Shown: piece by piece, positions 30,603 through 38,697 of the stretch
How the letters are laid out: each line of letters begins with the position of its first letter
How positions within the stretch are numbered: the stretch's first letter is position 1
DNA from: Fontivita pretiosa
Lineage (GTDB): Bacteria > Planctomycetota > Phycisphaerae > Tepidisphaerales > Tepidisphaeraceae
NCBI RefSeq assembly: GCF_050410795.1
Contig: NZ_CP191258.1
Span: 3,720,001-3,784,000 of the forward strand
DNA: 64,000 bases
Direction of reading: 5' to 3'
The notes under the pieces: model-generated
What the model saw: only the letters and a program-made list of their open reading frames with translations
Told to the model about the DNA's origin: nothing
Databases searched by the model: none
Translations under genes and position numbers: made by a program

Positions 30603-31031
30603 ATGGCCAAGAAAGAGATCACAGTACAGTTCAAGCTTCAGGCGCCCGGTGGTACGGCGACGCCCGCGCCGCCGATCGGACCGGCGCTGGGGCAGCATGG
30701 CGTGAACCCCGGGCAGTTTATCCAGCAGTTCAACGCCGCCACTGCCCATCTGAAGGGCAAGATCGTCGGCGTGGTCGTGACCGTTTACAAGGACCGAACC
30801 TTCAGCTTCGAGGTCAAAAGCCCCCCGGCTTCGGTGCTGCTCAAGGAACTGGTCCAGGCAGAGAAAGGTTCTGGCGAGCCGAACAAGGTCAAGATCGGCA
30901 AGATCACCATGGCCGACTGCAAGAAGGTGGCCAAAGAGAAGATGAAGGACCTGAACGCCTTCGACGAGGATGCTGCCGCGAGAATCATCGCCGGCACAGC
31001 CCGCTCCATGGGCATCACCGTCGAAGGCTGA
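30603..31031 (+). CDS. rplK: 50S ribosomal protein L11
   Basis: The 142-residue protein has the conserved L11 segments [20 protein letters not shown] and KTPPAS-like [12 protein letters not shown], then [19 protein letters not shown] and a C-terminal [12 protein letters not shown]. It binds 23S rRNA at the GTPase centre and contacts L10-L12. The start is ATG 30603. The L1 gene follows after 183 nt. Confidence 0.98.
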
Positions 31032-31214
31032 GTGATGGCGGTGCTCGTCTGCGTCTGACCGGCAGGGTGGTGGACGACCGCGTCTGGTGGGCAACCCGCC
31101 GCGGCCAAAGTCGCAGGCGGGATTAAGGAAAATCCAACGGGCGGACCACGGCCCGAACAGTGGGAGCTTCGGACCCCAAGCTTGTCTGGCGGGTCGAAAA
31201 GGAGCGAAAACCTC

Positions 31215-31907
31215 ATGCCAGCCGTCGTACGACGATCCAAACGTTACAGGAAAGCCGCGGAAAAGGCCGTCACGCAGCCGGTCTCCGTCGAACAGGCGGT
31301 TGATCTGCTCAAGTCTTTTCCGCCCACTAAATTCGATCAGTCGGTCGAGCTGATCTTCTCGCTGGGAATCGATCCGAAACAGGCCGACCAGACGATCCGC
31401 TCGTCGGTGTCTCTGCCGCACGGAATCGGCAAGTCCAAACGGGTGGTGGCGTTTTGCCCGGATCATCTGGCGGAAGCGGCGAAGGCGGCCGGGGCCATCA
31501 AGGCCGGGGGGCAGGCGCTGGTCCAGGAAATCGAGCAGCAGAACTTCACCGATTTCGATGTCGCCGTCGCCACCCCTGACATGATGCGATTCGTCGGTCG
31601 TCTGGGAAAGGTGCTGGGACCCAAGGGGCTGATGCCCTCGCCCAAGACCGGCACCGTCACCCCGGATGTGGTCAACGCCGTGCGCGAGTACGCCGCAGGC
31701 AAAATCGAGTTCCGCAACGACGCCGGAGGCAATGTCCATTGCGTCGTGGGGAAGTTGAGCTTCGATAAGCAGAAGCTGGTGGACAACATCAACGCGATGA
31801 TCGCCACCATTCGACGCCTCAAGCCCCAGAGCAGCAAGGGCACGTATCTGAAGAAGGTCGTGCTCAAGGCGACGATGACCCCGGCTATTCCGTTGAATGT
31901 GCAGTGA
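31215..31907 (+). CDS. rplA: 50S ribosomal protein L1
   Basis: A 230-residue L1 with the two-domain pattern: SVELIFSLGIDPKQADQ, VGRLGKVLGPKGLMPSPKTGTVT and a C-terminal GTYLKKVVLKATMTPAIPLNV. AAGGAG lies about 8 nt before the ATG at 31215, which is preferred to an upstream codon at 31182. The 183-nt spacer after rplK has a GGATT..AATCC hairpin near 31120-31136 that could be a regulatory site, but no L1-binding consensus can be claimed. L1 usually represses its own operon. Confidence 0.98.
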   Translation: MPAVVRRSKRYRKAAEKAVTQPVSVEQAVDLLKSFPPTKFDQSVELIFSLGIDPKQADQTIRSSVSLPHGIGKSKRVVAFCPDHLAEAAKAAGAIKAGGQALVQEIEQQNFTDFDVAVATPDMMRFVGRLGKVLGPKGLMPSPKTGTVTPDVVNAVREYAAGKIEFRNDAGGNVHCVVGKLSFDKQKLVDNINAMIATIRRLKPQSSKGTYLKKVVLKATMTPAIPLNVQ

Positions 31908-31988
31908 GCTTATGTCACGTGTGCTTCAGTTGCCCCGGGCGACTGAGACAGCCACAAACAGCCCGCAACAGGCATCGAAGGTGCAGCG

Positions 31989-32546
31989 ATGAGCAAGCCA
32001 GTCAAAGCGTTGATCGAGAAGGAGCTGGCGTCGAGATTCAAGGACATCGAGAGCGTGGCGGTGATCAACCCCCGAGGTATCGACGCCAACCGCAACAACC
32101 AGATTCGCCGAAAGCTCCGTGAACTGGGGCTGCGGATGACGGTGGTGAAAAACTCGCTGATGAAACGCGCCGTTCCCAGGACCCGGCTGAAGGGTTTCGA
32201 CCGGCTGCTGGATGGCCCCAGCGCGCTGATCTACGGCAAGGCGAGCATCTCGGCGGTGGCGCGGCTGCTTCTGGAGGAAAAGAAGGCCGACGAAAAGCTG
32301 GAGCTTCGCGGCATCTTCTTCGACGGCGAGGTCTACGAGGGCGAGGACGGCGTCAAGCAGGTCAGCAAGCTGCCGACACGCGAGGAGGCGATCGGGCTGA
32401 TCGTCGCCGCCGCGCTGGCGCCTGGACGCAGGCTCGCCGGAATCCTCCGTGGCCAGCCCGGGAAGATCGCCGCGATCATCAAGACGATCGAAGAAAGAGC
32501 AAAGGAAAAGGAAGCTGCCGGTGCTCAGCAGGCGGCTGGCGGCTAA
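31989..32546 (+). CDS. rplJ: 50S ribosomal protein L10
   Basis: At 185 residues it matches L10: MSKPVKALIEKELASRF, IRRKLRELGLRMTVVKNSLMKRA and a C-terminal helix IAAIIKTIEERAKEKEA that carries L12 dimers. AAGGTG precedes the ATG. The 81-nt spacer after rplA holds a weak GTTGCC/GGCGAC stem that could be part of an L10-type leader, not strong enough to annotate separately. Confidence 0.97.
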   Translation: MSKPVKALIEKELASRFKDIESVAVINPRGIDANRNNQIRRKLRELGLRMTVVKNSLMKRAVPRTRLKGFDRLLDGPSALIYGKASISAVARLLLEEKKADEKLELRGIFFDGEVYEGEDGVKQVSKLPTREEAIGLIVAAALAPGRRLAGILRGQPGKIAAIIKTIEERAKEKEAAGAQQAAGG

Positions 32547-32725
32547 CGCAAACGTGGTTGCATGAGCCGGGTCAGGCATTGCCTGCTGCACGCTGCCTGC
32601 TGCCCGCTCAATCCGGCGGTCCGACTGTCCCGAAAGGGTTAAATCATCTCGCTGTGAGGTGAGCTCTCGGACGGGATATGAACTCGACACGGCGGGGACC
32701 CCGACAGCGTCCCGGAGAATCAGTC

Positions 32726-33127
32726 ATGGCAGAAGTTGCTGCTGAAATCAAGGAACTGGGCGACCGGATCGTTGGCCTGACGCTTAAGCAGGCGGTGGAT
32801 CTGGCCACCTACCTGAAGGAAACCTACAACATCGAGCCGGCGGCGGGCGGGGCGGTGATGATGGCGCCCGGCGCCGCCGCAGGCGCAGGCGCCGCGGCGC
32901 CCGCCGAAGAGGCCAAGACCACCTTCGACGTGGTCCTCAAGGCCGCCGGCGACAAGAAGATCCAGGTCATCAAGGTCGTCCGCGCCGCCACCGGCCTGGG
33001 TCTGAAGGAAGCCAAGGACCTGGTCGAGGGCGCGCCCAAGACGGTCAAGGAGAATCTCAGCAAGGAAGAGGCCGAGAAGCTCAAGAAGGAGCTGGAGGAG
33101 CAGGGCGCGACAGTGGAACTGAAGTAG
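32726..33127 (+). CDS. rplL: 50S ribosomal protein L7/L12
   Basis: The 133-residue protein has the N-terminal dimer domain (LKQAVDLATYLKETYNIEPAA), an Ala/Gly hinge (GAAAGAGAAAP) and the C-terminal domain FDVVLKAAGDKKIQVIKVVR with GLKEAKDLVEGAP. It recruits GTPase factors to the ribosome. GGAG lies 9 nt upstream of the ATG at 32726. A 180-nt spacer separates it from rplJ. A strong intrinsic terminator follows its stop. Confidence 0.98.
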   Translation: MAEVAAEIKELGDRIVGLTLKQAVDLATYLKETYNIEPAAGGAVMMAPGAAAGAGAAAPAEEAKTTFDVVLKAAGDKKIQVIKVVRAATGLGLKEAKDLVEGAPKTVKENLSKEEAEKLKKELEEQGATVELK

Positions 33128-33156
33128 CCGTTGGCCTGCTCCCGTGCCTGAAACGC

Positions 33157-33195
33157 GCAACACCCACGACCCGTCGGCCGTGGGTGTTGCATTTT
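33157..33195 (+). terminator. Intrinsic terminator after rplL
   Basis: GCAACACCCACG and its exact complement CGTGGGTGTTGC form a 12-bp stem with a 10-nt loop, then ATTTTG. It ends the ribosomal protein cluster before a gene on the opposite strand. Confidence 0.85.
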
Positions 33196-33245
33196 GCGCG
33201 CTTGCAGGCAGCGGGCGGTGGCGTGCGCTGCGCCCGCCGGCGGGA

Positions 33246-34595
33246 TTACGGCGTCTGCGAATGCTCGCTGTCCTCGCCGCCGATCAGGTAGATCGAGTTC
33301 TTTCCGCCCTTTTTGGCGCCGAACATCAGAGCGCGGTCGGCGGCCTCGTACAGCCCGCGGGCGTCAGAGGCGTCGAACGGGTAGACCGCCAGCCCGCCGC
33401 TGATGCTCAGCACGCCCCGTCCCTTGGGGCCGAGCATCTTCAGGTCGCTGTTGGCGATGGCGTGCCGGAAGCGCTGGAGGATGGTGACGATCGTCTGCGG
33501 CACGCGTGAACCGGAGGGCGTGGCCTTGGGGTCGCGTGGCTGCCGCGGGCCTTCCTTTTCCCAGAAGATCACCGCGAACTCATCGCCGCTGATCCGCGCC
33601 ACGTGGTCATGCTCGCGGACGCAGCTTCGGATCAGCCTCGCCGTCTGCTTGAGGATCTCATCGCCGATGCAGTGCCCGTACTGGTCGTTGTAGCTCTTGA
33701 AGTTGTCGATGTCGAACAGCAGCAGCGTGACCAGCGAATACCGTTCGGCCGCCTGCCGGATGCGCTTCTCGAGCTGGAGCCAGAAGTACCTGCTGTTGGA
33801 CAGGCCTGTCAGGTCGTCGGTGAAGGCCAGCTTCATCAGTCGCTGGTGTCGCTGTTCGAGGGTGTGCAATCCGCCGATGGTGCGTGCAAGCTGAGCCAGC
33901 AGATGTCTGGCGGCGGTTTCATCTTCATCCCTGGGAAGCAGCAGATGCAGAGTGGCGGCGGTGTGATCGCCGCTGCGTGTGGCGTGGGAGAGCAGCAGCA
34001 TTCCCTCGGGGGTTGAAGGGGGGGGCTGCCCCGGGGCTGTCAGGGCAAGCTGCATCGTCGGGCCGATGTGCGCGTTGATCGCCGCGATCGCCGTCGCCGG
34101 CGCGAGGTTCGGCTGCTGCACCATCGACTCGATGAGGATCTCGGCCAGCGGCAGCCCGCTGAGCATGGCGAGTCTGCCCGGCGGCGAGGGGGCGTGTTCG
34201 GCGTCGGCGGGCGGGGCGGGCAGAATCCGCAGCGGCGGGGCGCCGAACATCTGCTGAAGCTCGGTGGGACTGACCGGGGTGATCAGGTAGTCATCCAGCC
34301 CGAAATCCAGCATCTTGCGCGACAGTGGCTCGTACCCCGGCGCGCCGAAGGCCAGCAGCCGCGCGTGCCGCGCCAGCTCGCGCAGCGCCCGCACCGCCGG
34401 CTCCGGGCGACGCTCGATGGGAGCGGCGGCGGCGAGAATCGTCGTGTAGGTGCTGTGCGCCAGGTCCGCAATCGCCTCAAAATAGGTCGGAACCGCCGTC
34501 ACCTGCGCATCGGGCAACACCTGCGTCAGCGCGCTGTACAGTTGCCGATCATGGTCGGCAATCAGCAGGATCTTTTCATGGGCCAGCGCGGTCAT
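33246..34595 (-). CDS. GGDEF-domain diguanylate cyclase with pseudo-receiver and GAF-like region
   Basis: The 449-residue protein (ATG at 34595) has three parts. Residues 1-130 look like a receiver domain (ILLIADHDRQLYSALTQVL) in which the phospho-Asp position reads AAAAP, so it cannot be phosphorylated there. A GAF-like middle of about 150 residues follows. The C terminus is a GGDEF domain: FTDDLTGLSNSRYFW, LLFDIDNFKSYNDQYGH and RISGDEFAVIF, with Ser for the first Gly of the signature. Such variants can still make c-di-GMP. No EAL domain. It follows the upstream pseudo-receiver gene by 28 nt on the same strand, so the pair is an operon. Confidence 0.88.
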   Translation of the reverse strand: MTALAHEKILLIADHDRQLYSALTQVLPDAQVTAVPTYFEAIADLAHSTYTTILAAAAPIERRPEPAVRALRELARHARLLAFGAPGYEPLSRKMLDFGLDDYLITPVSPTELQQMFGAPPLRILPAPPADAEHAPSPPGRLAMLSGLPLAEILIESMVQQPNLAPATAIAAINAHIGPTMQLALTAPGQPPPSTPEGMLLLSHATRSGDHTAATLHLLLPRDEDETAARHLLAQLARTIGGLHTLEQRHQRLMKLAFTDDLTGLSNSRYFWLQLEKRIRQAAERYSLVTLLLFDIDNFKSYNDQYGHCIGDEILKQTARLIRSCVREHDHVARISGDEFAVIFWEKEGPRQPRDPKATPSGSRVPQTIVTILQRFRHAIANSDLKMLGPKGRGVLSISGGLAVYPFDASDARGLYEAADRALMFGAKKGGKNSIYLIGGEDSEHSQTP

Positions 34596-34623
34596 GGTGA
34601 CGAAAATACGCTTTGTGTTCTGC

Positions 34624-35274
34624 TCAATCCTGCTGCGGCTGCCTGATCGCACTGTCATCACCGCATGGGTCCTGTAGCAGAGCCCGAAGCTCTTCGGCGC
34701 TGAGCACCGGCTCGCCGATCGATTCGGTTGGCTCCGTCGGCGACTGCGCATCGTGCTCACAGGGAGCGGCCGTGGTGGCGTGCATGTGGCCCGGGTGCTG
34801 CCGGACTGGCGGCGGCTCATGCGACAGAAGCATGGGCGCAGGCGGAACCGGAACCTGGCCGGCGGCCGGAGCGGCGATGCGGTGCAGACCCTCCTCGTCG
34901 ATCAACCCGTCGGCGCCGTGCCGCAGTGCCTCCACCAGTGCCGCCGGGCGACCGTCCGTCTGTGCCAGCCACACCTCCACCTGCGGAAATCGCCGCTTGA
35001 CCGTCGCGATCAGCGGCAGTTCCTCGCGGTAGGTTCCGGCCAGACTCAGCACCAGCGCACTGTACACCGAGCGACGTCGAACCAGCTCGAGCATCGCCGT
35101 GTACGGGTCATCGCATTCGCCGCAGTCGAATCCCAGGCGCGTCAGGAGACTGACGAGCTGAGCGCGGCCGGATGGATGAGCCACAACGAGCGCTCTGCCG
35201 CCGGGGCTGTTACCCGAACCATTCGAGCCAACCGGGGCGACTGGGCGCGTGACTGGCAGCGACACGCCGGACAT
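34624..35274 (-). CDS. Pseudo-receiver-like protein
   Basis: 216 residues. The middle 130 (ALVVAHPSGRAQLVSLLTRL, YSALVLSLAGTYREELPLI, VWLAQTDGRPAALVEALRHG) have the layout of a response-regulator receiver, but the acceptor position is Ser in VLSLAG. The C-terminal 70 residues are Pro/Gly-rich and end with a short helix AEELRALLQD. AGGAG lies 4 nt before the ATG at 35274. It is cotranscribed with the GGDEF gene downstream, and the two share the same degenerate-receiver character, suggesting they act together. Confidence 0.6.
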   Translation of the reverse strand: MSGVSLPVTRPVAPVGSNGSGNSPGGRALVVAHPSGRAQLVSLLTRLGFDCGECDDPYTAMLELVRRRSVYSALVLSLAGTYREELPLIATVKRRFPQVEVWLAQTDGRPAALVEALRHGADGLIDEEGLHRIAAPAAGQVPVPPAPMLLSHEPPPVRQHPGHMHATTAAPCEHDAQSPTEPTESIGEPVLSAEELRALLQDPCGDDSAIRQPQQD

Positions 35275-35526
35275 CCCACTCCTGCGTCAAAAGAGGCTCC
35301 CACTCGGATCATACCCCGAGGTTTGGGGCTTGACCATGCCGGGAAAACCATCAGGCGGTGGATGCGCAAAGCGCGTGGGTGAGATAGGCGGGATTTGCCG
35401 GGCACGCGAGCGGATCGAAGCGCCAAGATCGCCGGGATGCGCCAGGAATCAGGTTCAGGTCAACGTACCTGCTTTCTGATAGCTGGTGCTGGCGCCGCCC
35501 GGCGGGCTTGGCGCCTCGATTCTTGA

Positions 35527-36321
35527 TCAGTGTCGGCGGCGTCGTGGGCGGAGCATCGCCGTGCCGCCGCAGGCGCCCAGAATCGCCAGCGACGCCGGCT
35601 CGGGGACCGGCGTGACGGTCACGTTGTCGAAGTGCAGGTCAAAATTCGTGAACCCGTAGAAGTAGCCGGGCTTGAAGGTCGTGAAACGCACTTCATCGAC
35701 GCTGGCCAGCACGCTGGCGAAGGTGCGGTCGGGCGGGAGGACCGGCTCGTAGGTGGTGGGGTGATCGGCGCCGGTGCCGCCCCAGCCGGGCGGCAGCGCC
35801 GTCGCCGACGGGTCCACCGTAATCTCAAATCGCGTCCAATCCGAGGTCCTGGCCAGGCTGATCTCGCCAAGGTCGTACCAGACGCTGACATAGGGGTAAT
35901 CGCTGCCGGGCGGGTTGTAGTCGACCAGCTCGACGACGATGTCGCGTTCGACTTCCGCCCCGAAGAAGGTGATGGATCCGACCTTGATGTCCACGCCGAG
36001 GGTCACCGGCGCGCCGAAGCGCGAATAATCGCCGATCGTGTCGGGATTGGTCTCGTTGCGGAGCGTGGCGCCGAAGGTTTCGATCATGACCCACTGAAGA
36101 TGTGCCCCGGGGTTGCCTCCGTTGGGCTGTACAAAATCGCCCAGCCCGTTTTCGTTGGCGAAGAACACGCCCCAGCCTTCGGTGCCGTTGTCGAAGGTGG
36201 TGGTGCCCGCCAGCGCGGTGGGTCCGGCGACGATCAGGAGCATCAGGCCGGCGCAGGAGAGCGAGCGACGGGTGCTGAGGGGGCACAGGTTCTTGCAGCG
36301 AGCAAGCGAGCATGAGCACAT
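35527..36321 (-). CDS. Secreted PEP-CTERM protein with a carbohydrate-binding-like domain
   Basis: A signal peptide (residues 20-40, LSCAGLMLLIVAGPTALA) precedes a beta-sandwich-like domain of about 190 residues starting TTFDNGTEGWGVFF and ending FTNFDLHFDNVTV. The C terminus is VPEPASLAILGACGGTAMLRPRRRRH, written here with its PEP-CTERM features: VPEP, hydrophobic stretch, Arg cluster. Such tails are cut by exosortases and the protein is left at the cell surface or in the matrix. GGGAG 8 nt before the ATG at 36321 sets the start. The first residues MCSCSLARC are Cys-rich. A perfect palindrome at 36470 lies upstream. Confidence 0.8.
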   Translation of the reverse strand: MCSCSLARCKNLCPLSTRRSLSCAGLMLLIVAGPTALAGTTTFDNGTEGWGVFFANENGLGDFVQPNGGNPGAHLQWVMIETFGATLRNETNPDTIGDYSRFGAPVTLGVDIKVGSITFFGAEVERDIVVELVDYNPPGSDYPYVSVWYDLGEISLARTSDWTRFEITVDPSATALPPGWGGTGADHPTTYEPVLPPDRTFASVLASVDEVRFTTFKPGYFYGFTNFDLHFDNVTVTPVPEPASLAILGACGGTAMLRPRRRRH

Positions 36322-36629
36322 GGGTGAGTCTCCCTTCCGAGTGCGGCGGTGAGCCGCCAGAGTTGGTGTTGGTCGACAGCGGCTCGAGCGTCGGATCGGG
36401 CCGCTCGCCGAGTCGCATCCGGTTGCCGCGACGTGGCGGCATCGTAACAAGGGACGCCGTGATGTCAAGGAAGTTTCAAGGAAACTTCAAAGACACTTGA
36501 TTTTCGTCCGCTTCTCTGCGAGACTGACGGTAACAAGCGGATGGCTAGGTGGATGGCCTGATCCGGATAAAGGGCGACCGGATAAACAGTTAGAGGATTC
36601 GGCCAGCTTGCCTGCCGCACGAACTGCCC
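36322..36629. other. Divergent intergenic region containing a 19-bp palindrome
   Basis: This 308-base gap separates the PEP-CTERM gene (minus) from an unassigned gene (plus). It has lower GC around 36460-36530. The only structured element recognised is the palindrome annotated separately at 36470-36488. Confidence 0.5.
36470..36488. promoter_or_regulatory. Perfect palindrome GAAGTTTC-AAG-GAAACTTC (candidate operator)
   Basis: Eight-base perfect arms with a 3-base centre, flanked by further TCAAGGAA copies. It lies in the gap between two divergently transcribed genes and could serve both. No repressor gene is adjacent. Confidence 0.55.
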
Positions 36630-37850
36630 ATGGCTCAGGCGAAACTGGAAGCGCGCATTTCGCAGATCGGCGGGCAATTGGCCCGGCGGGTCAGCCGCGT
36701 GGTGGCGGCGATCCCCGGCTCGCCGGCCGGGCCGGTGCGACTGGCACGCGCCGTTGGAATCGACAAGGTGCTGGCCTCGCGGCTGCTGCGGGCCGCCGCG
36801 GGCAAGGATCCGGTCGCCGTGCTGAAGATGATGCCCGGCCCCGAGCCGCTGCGACGCTTCGCCAGCGCCGCGGCCAAGGCCGGCGTGGCGCGCGAGCTGG
36901 TCGAGCAGTTCCAGGCCGCCGTCGCCGAGTTCGACGAGCTGATCCGCACGGAGGCCGGTGATCGCAGCGGGCTGGACGCGATCCTGTCCGCCTGGCTTCC
37001 CGAGGCCCGCCAGGAGTTCGAGCTTCGCCGCAAGCAGGCGGTCTACCGCGCCATGTCGCAGCTCAAAGGCTCCAGCGCCGATGTGCTGCTTCAGACCGTT
37101 TTCATTCACCGCTCGCAGGACGACCCCGACCAGCTCGATCTGGTGTGGGTGATGGGGCTGCTTGGATTGCAGCGGCTGCGACCGGATTGCATGGTGAAGT
37201 TCGCCTCGCGGCGCGTCGCCTTCGACAAGTCCACCGGGCAGCAACGTCGCCCCGAGACCCTCGACGGCACGCCGATCGAAGGCTACGAAGGTCTGCTTGT
37301 GCAGGAGTTCTGCTCCAGACCGCTGGCACCGGTGCGGGTGCATCCCATGAACGAGGTGGTGTACTACACGCTGGGACAGAACGGCTTTGGCCCGCCCAGC
37401 GCGACGGATCTGGTCTTCGTCGAGGTGAACCGCCACGAGCTGCCTCGAACCGTCCCGCCCGACAGGCCGCGCAAGCGCTGGGTCTCGGCCGAGATCACCG
37501 TTGCGGCCAAGATCCTGGTCTTCGACGCGCTGGTTCATCGCGATCTGAATCCAACCGAGCCGGAGCTGTTCATCTACGACACGAGCTTTGACGGCCTGGC
37601 CAACGTCAATGACCCGGCGCGCGACATCGATCGGATGGATCTGGCCGAGTCGGTGCAGTCGATGGGCACGGGAATCGGCAAGTTTCGCACGACGGACGTG
37701 CCCTGGTATCCGCAGCTTCTGTCGCGAGTGTGCCAGAAGCTGGGCTGGGACGGCAATGCCTTGGTTGGCTATCGTTGTCGGATCGATTATCCCCTCTACG
37801 GTTCACAGGTCGCGATGGCATGGAACGCGCCGGTGCAGGATCGCGGTTGA
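36630..37850 (+). CDS. Conserved-looking protein of unknown function
   Basis: The 406-residue protein has no signal peptide. The N-terminal 90 residues are helical, with PVRLARAVGIDKVLASRLLR looking like a helix-turn-helix. The middle and C-terminal region is mixed alpha/beta and holds RSQDDPDQLDLVWVMGL, LLVQEFCSRP and LVFVEVNRHELPRTVPPDRP. It may be a cytoplasmic DNA-binding or regulatory protein, but no known family is recognised. The ATG at 36630 begins the first stretch of protein-like sequence. purE follows 160 nt downstream with its own promoter. Confidence 0.65.
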   Translation: MAQAKLEARISQIGGQLARRVSRVVAAIPGSPAGPVRLARAVGIDKVLASRLLRAAAGKDPVAVLKMMPGPEPLRRFASAAAKAGVARELVEQFQAAVAEFDELIRTEAGDRSGLDAILSAWLPEARQEFELRRKQAVYRAMSQLKGSSADVLLQTVFIHRSQDDPDQLDLVWVMGLLGLQRLRPDCMVKFASRRVAFDKSTGQQRRPETLDGTPIEGYEGLLVQEFCSRPLAPVRVHPMNEVVYYTLGQNGFGPPSATDLVFVEVNRHELPRTVPPDRPRKRWVSAEITVAAKILVFDALVHRDLNPTEPELFIYDTSFDGLANVNDPARDIDRMDLAESVQSMGTGIGKFRTTDVPWYPQLLSRVCQKLGWDGNALVGYRCRIDYPLYGSQVAMAWNAPVQDRG

Positions 37851-37910
37851 GACTGCTCCGATGAGCGCTGCGCTGCTGCGCAGGCCACTGCCATGTCGGA
37901 CAGCGGCTGC

Positions 37911-37916
37911 TATAAT
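37911..37916 (+). promoter_or_regulatory. Extended -10 element (TGC-TATAAT) of purE
   Basis: A consensus TATAAT preceded by TGC. The predicted start near 37923 leaves a leader of about 90 nt before the purE start codon at 38013. No -35 box of note, as usual for TGn promoters. Confidence 0.6.
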
Positions 37917-38012
37917 CGCGCCCGCGTCGCCGGCGGTGAAGATGGGGTGCTGTTGCTCCTGCTCGCGGCCGGTGGGGAAGTTTCGGCCTCTGGTGATGAA
38001 GGAAGGAGCATC

Positions 38013-38513
38013 GTGTCCAGTCAATCAATGTCATCGACCCCGCGCGTGGGGATCATCATGGGCAGCAAGTCGGACTGGGAGACCATGCAGCACGTGGCGC
38101 AGACACTGGATGCGCTGGGCGTTGGCTACGAGAAGCGCGTGCTCAGCGCGCATCGCACGCCGGACCAGACCATCGAGTGGGCCGCCGGCGCCGAGGCGCG
38201 GGGAATCAAGGTGATCATCGCCGGCGCCGGCGGGGCGGCGCACCTGGCGGGGGTTTGCGCGGCCAAGACGCTGCTGCCAGTGCTGGGCGTGCCCATGCAG
38301 TCCAAGGCGCTCAACGGGATCGACTCGCTGCTGTCGATGGTGCAGATGCCCGCGGGAGTGCCAGTCGGGACGCTGGCGATCGGACAGGCCGGGGCCGTGA
38401 ACGCGGCGCTGCTGGCGGTGCAGATCCTGGCGCTGTCGGACCCGGACCTGCGCGATCGCTTCGCCAAATACCGCGAGCAGCAGAGCCGAAAGGTGCTGGA
38501 GACGCAGCTATAG
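38013..38513 (+). CDS. purE: 5-(carboxyamino)imidazole ribonucleotide mutase PurE
   Basis: A 166-residue class I PurE with the nucleotide-binding IIMGSKSDWETM, LSAHRTPDQ, IAGAGGAAHLAGVCAAKT and PVLGVPMQSKALNG. It rearranges N5-CAIR to CAIR in purine synthesis. The GTG at 38013 has GGAAGGAG 4 nt upstream and is chosen over the ATG at 38028, whose spacing is far too long. An in-frame extension to 37893 would overlap the promoter. purK is not nearby. Confidence 0.96.
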   Translation: MSSQSMSSTPRVGIIMGSKSDWETMQHVAQTLDALGVGYEKRVLSAHRTPDQTIEWAAGAEARGIKVIIAGAGGAAHLAGVCAAKTLLPVLGVPMQSKALNGIDSLLSMVQMPAGVPVGTLAIGQAGAVNAALLAVQILALSDPDLRDRFAKYREQQSRKVLETQL

Positions 38514-38697
38514 GCCGGTGAAGCGCAGTCGACGAAGCACACAGACAGTGGCGGCTCGTCATCCGCTCATCGATTATCGGACCGCGCGTTAGCTCTCAGC
38601 GTGGCGCGCATGTGCCCGGCGCCTGCGGGCTTGCCCGGCGACAGGATGTATTGGATGTCACACTCGGCCAATGTTGTTTGGTCCGGGAGGAGATCCA

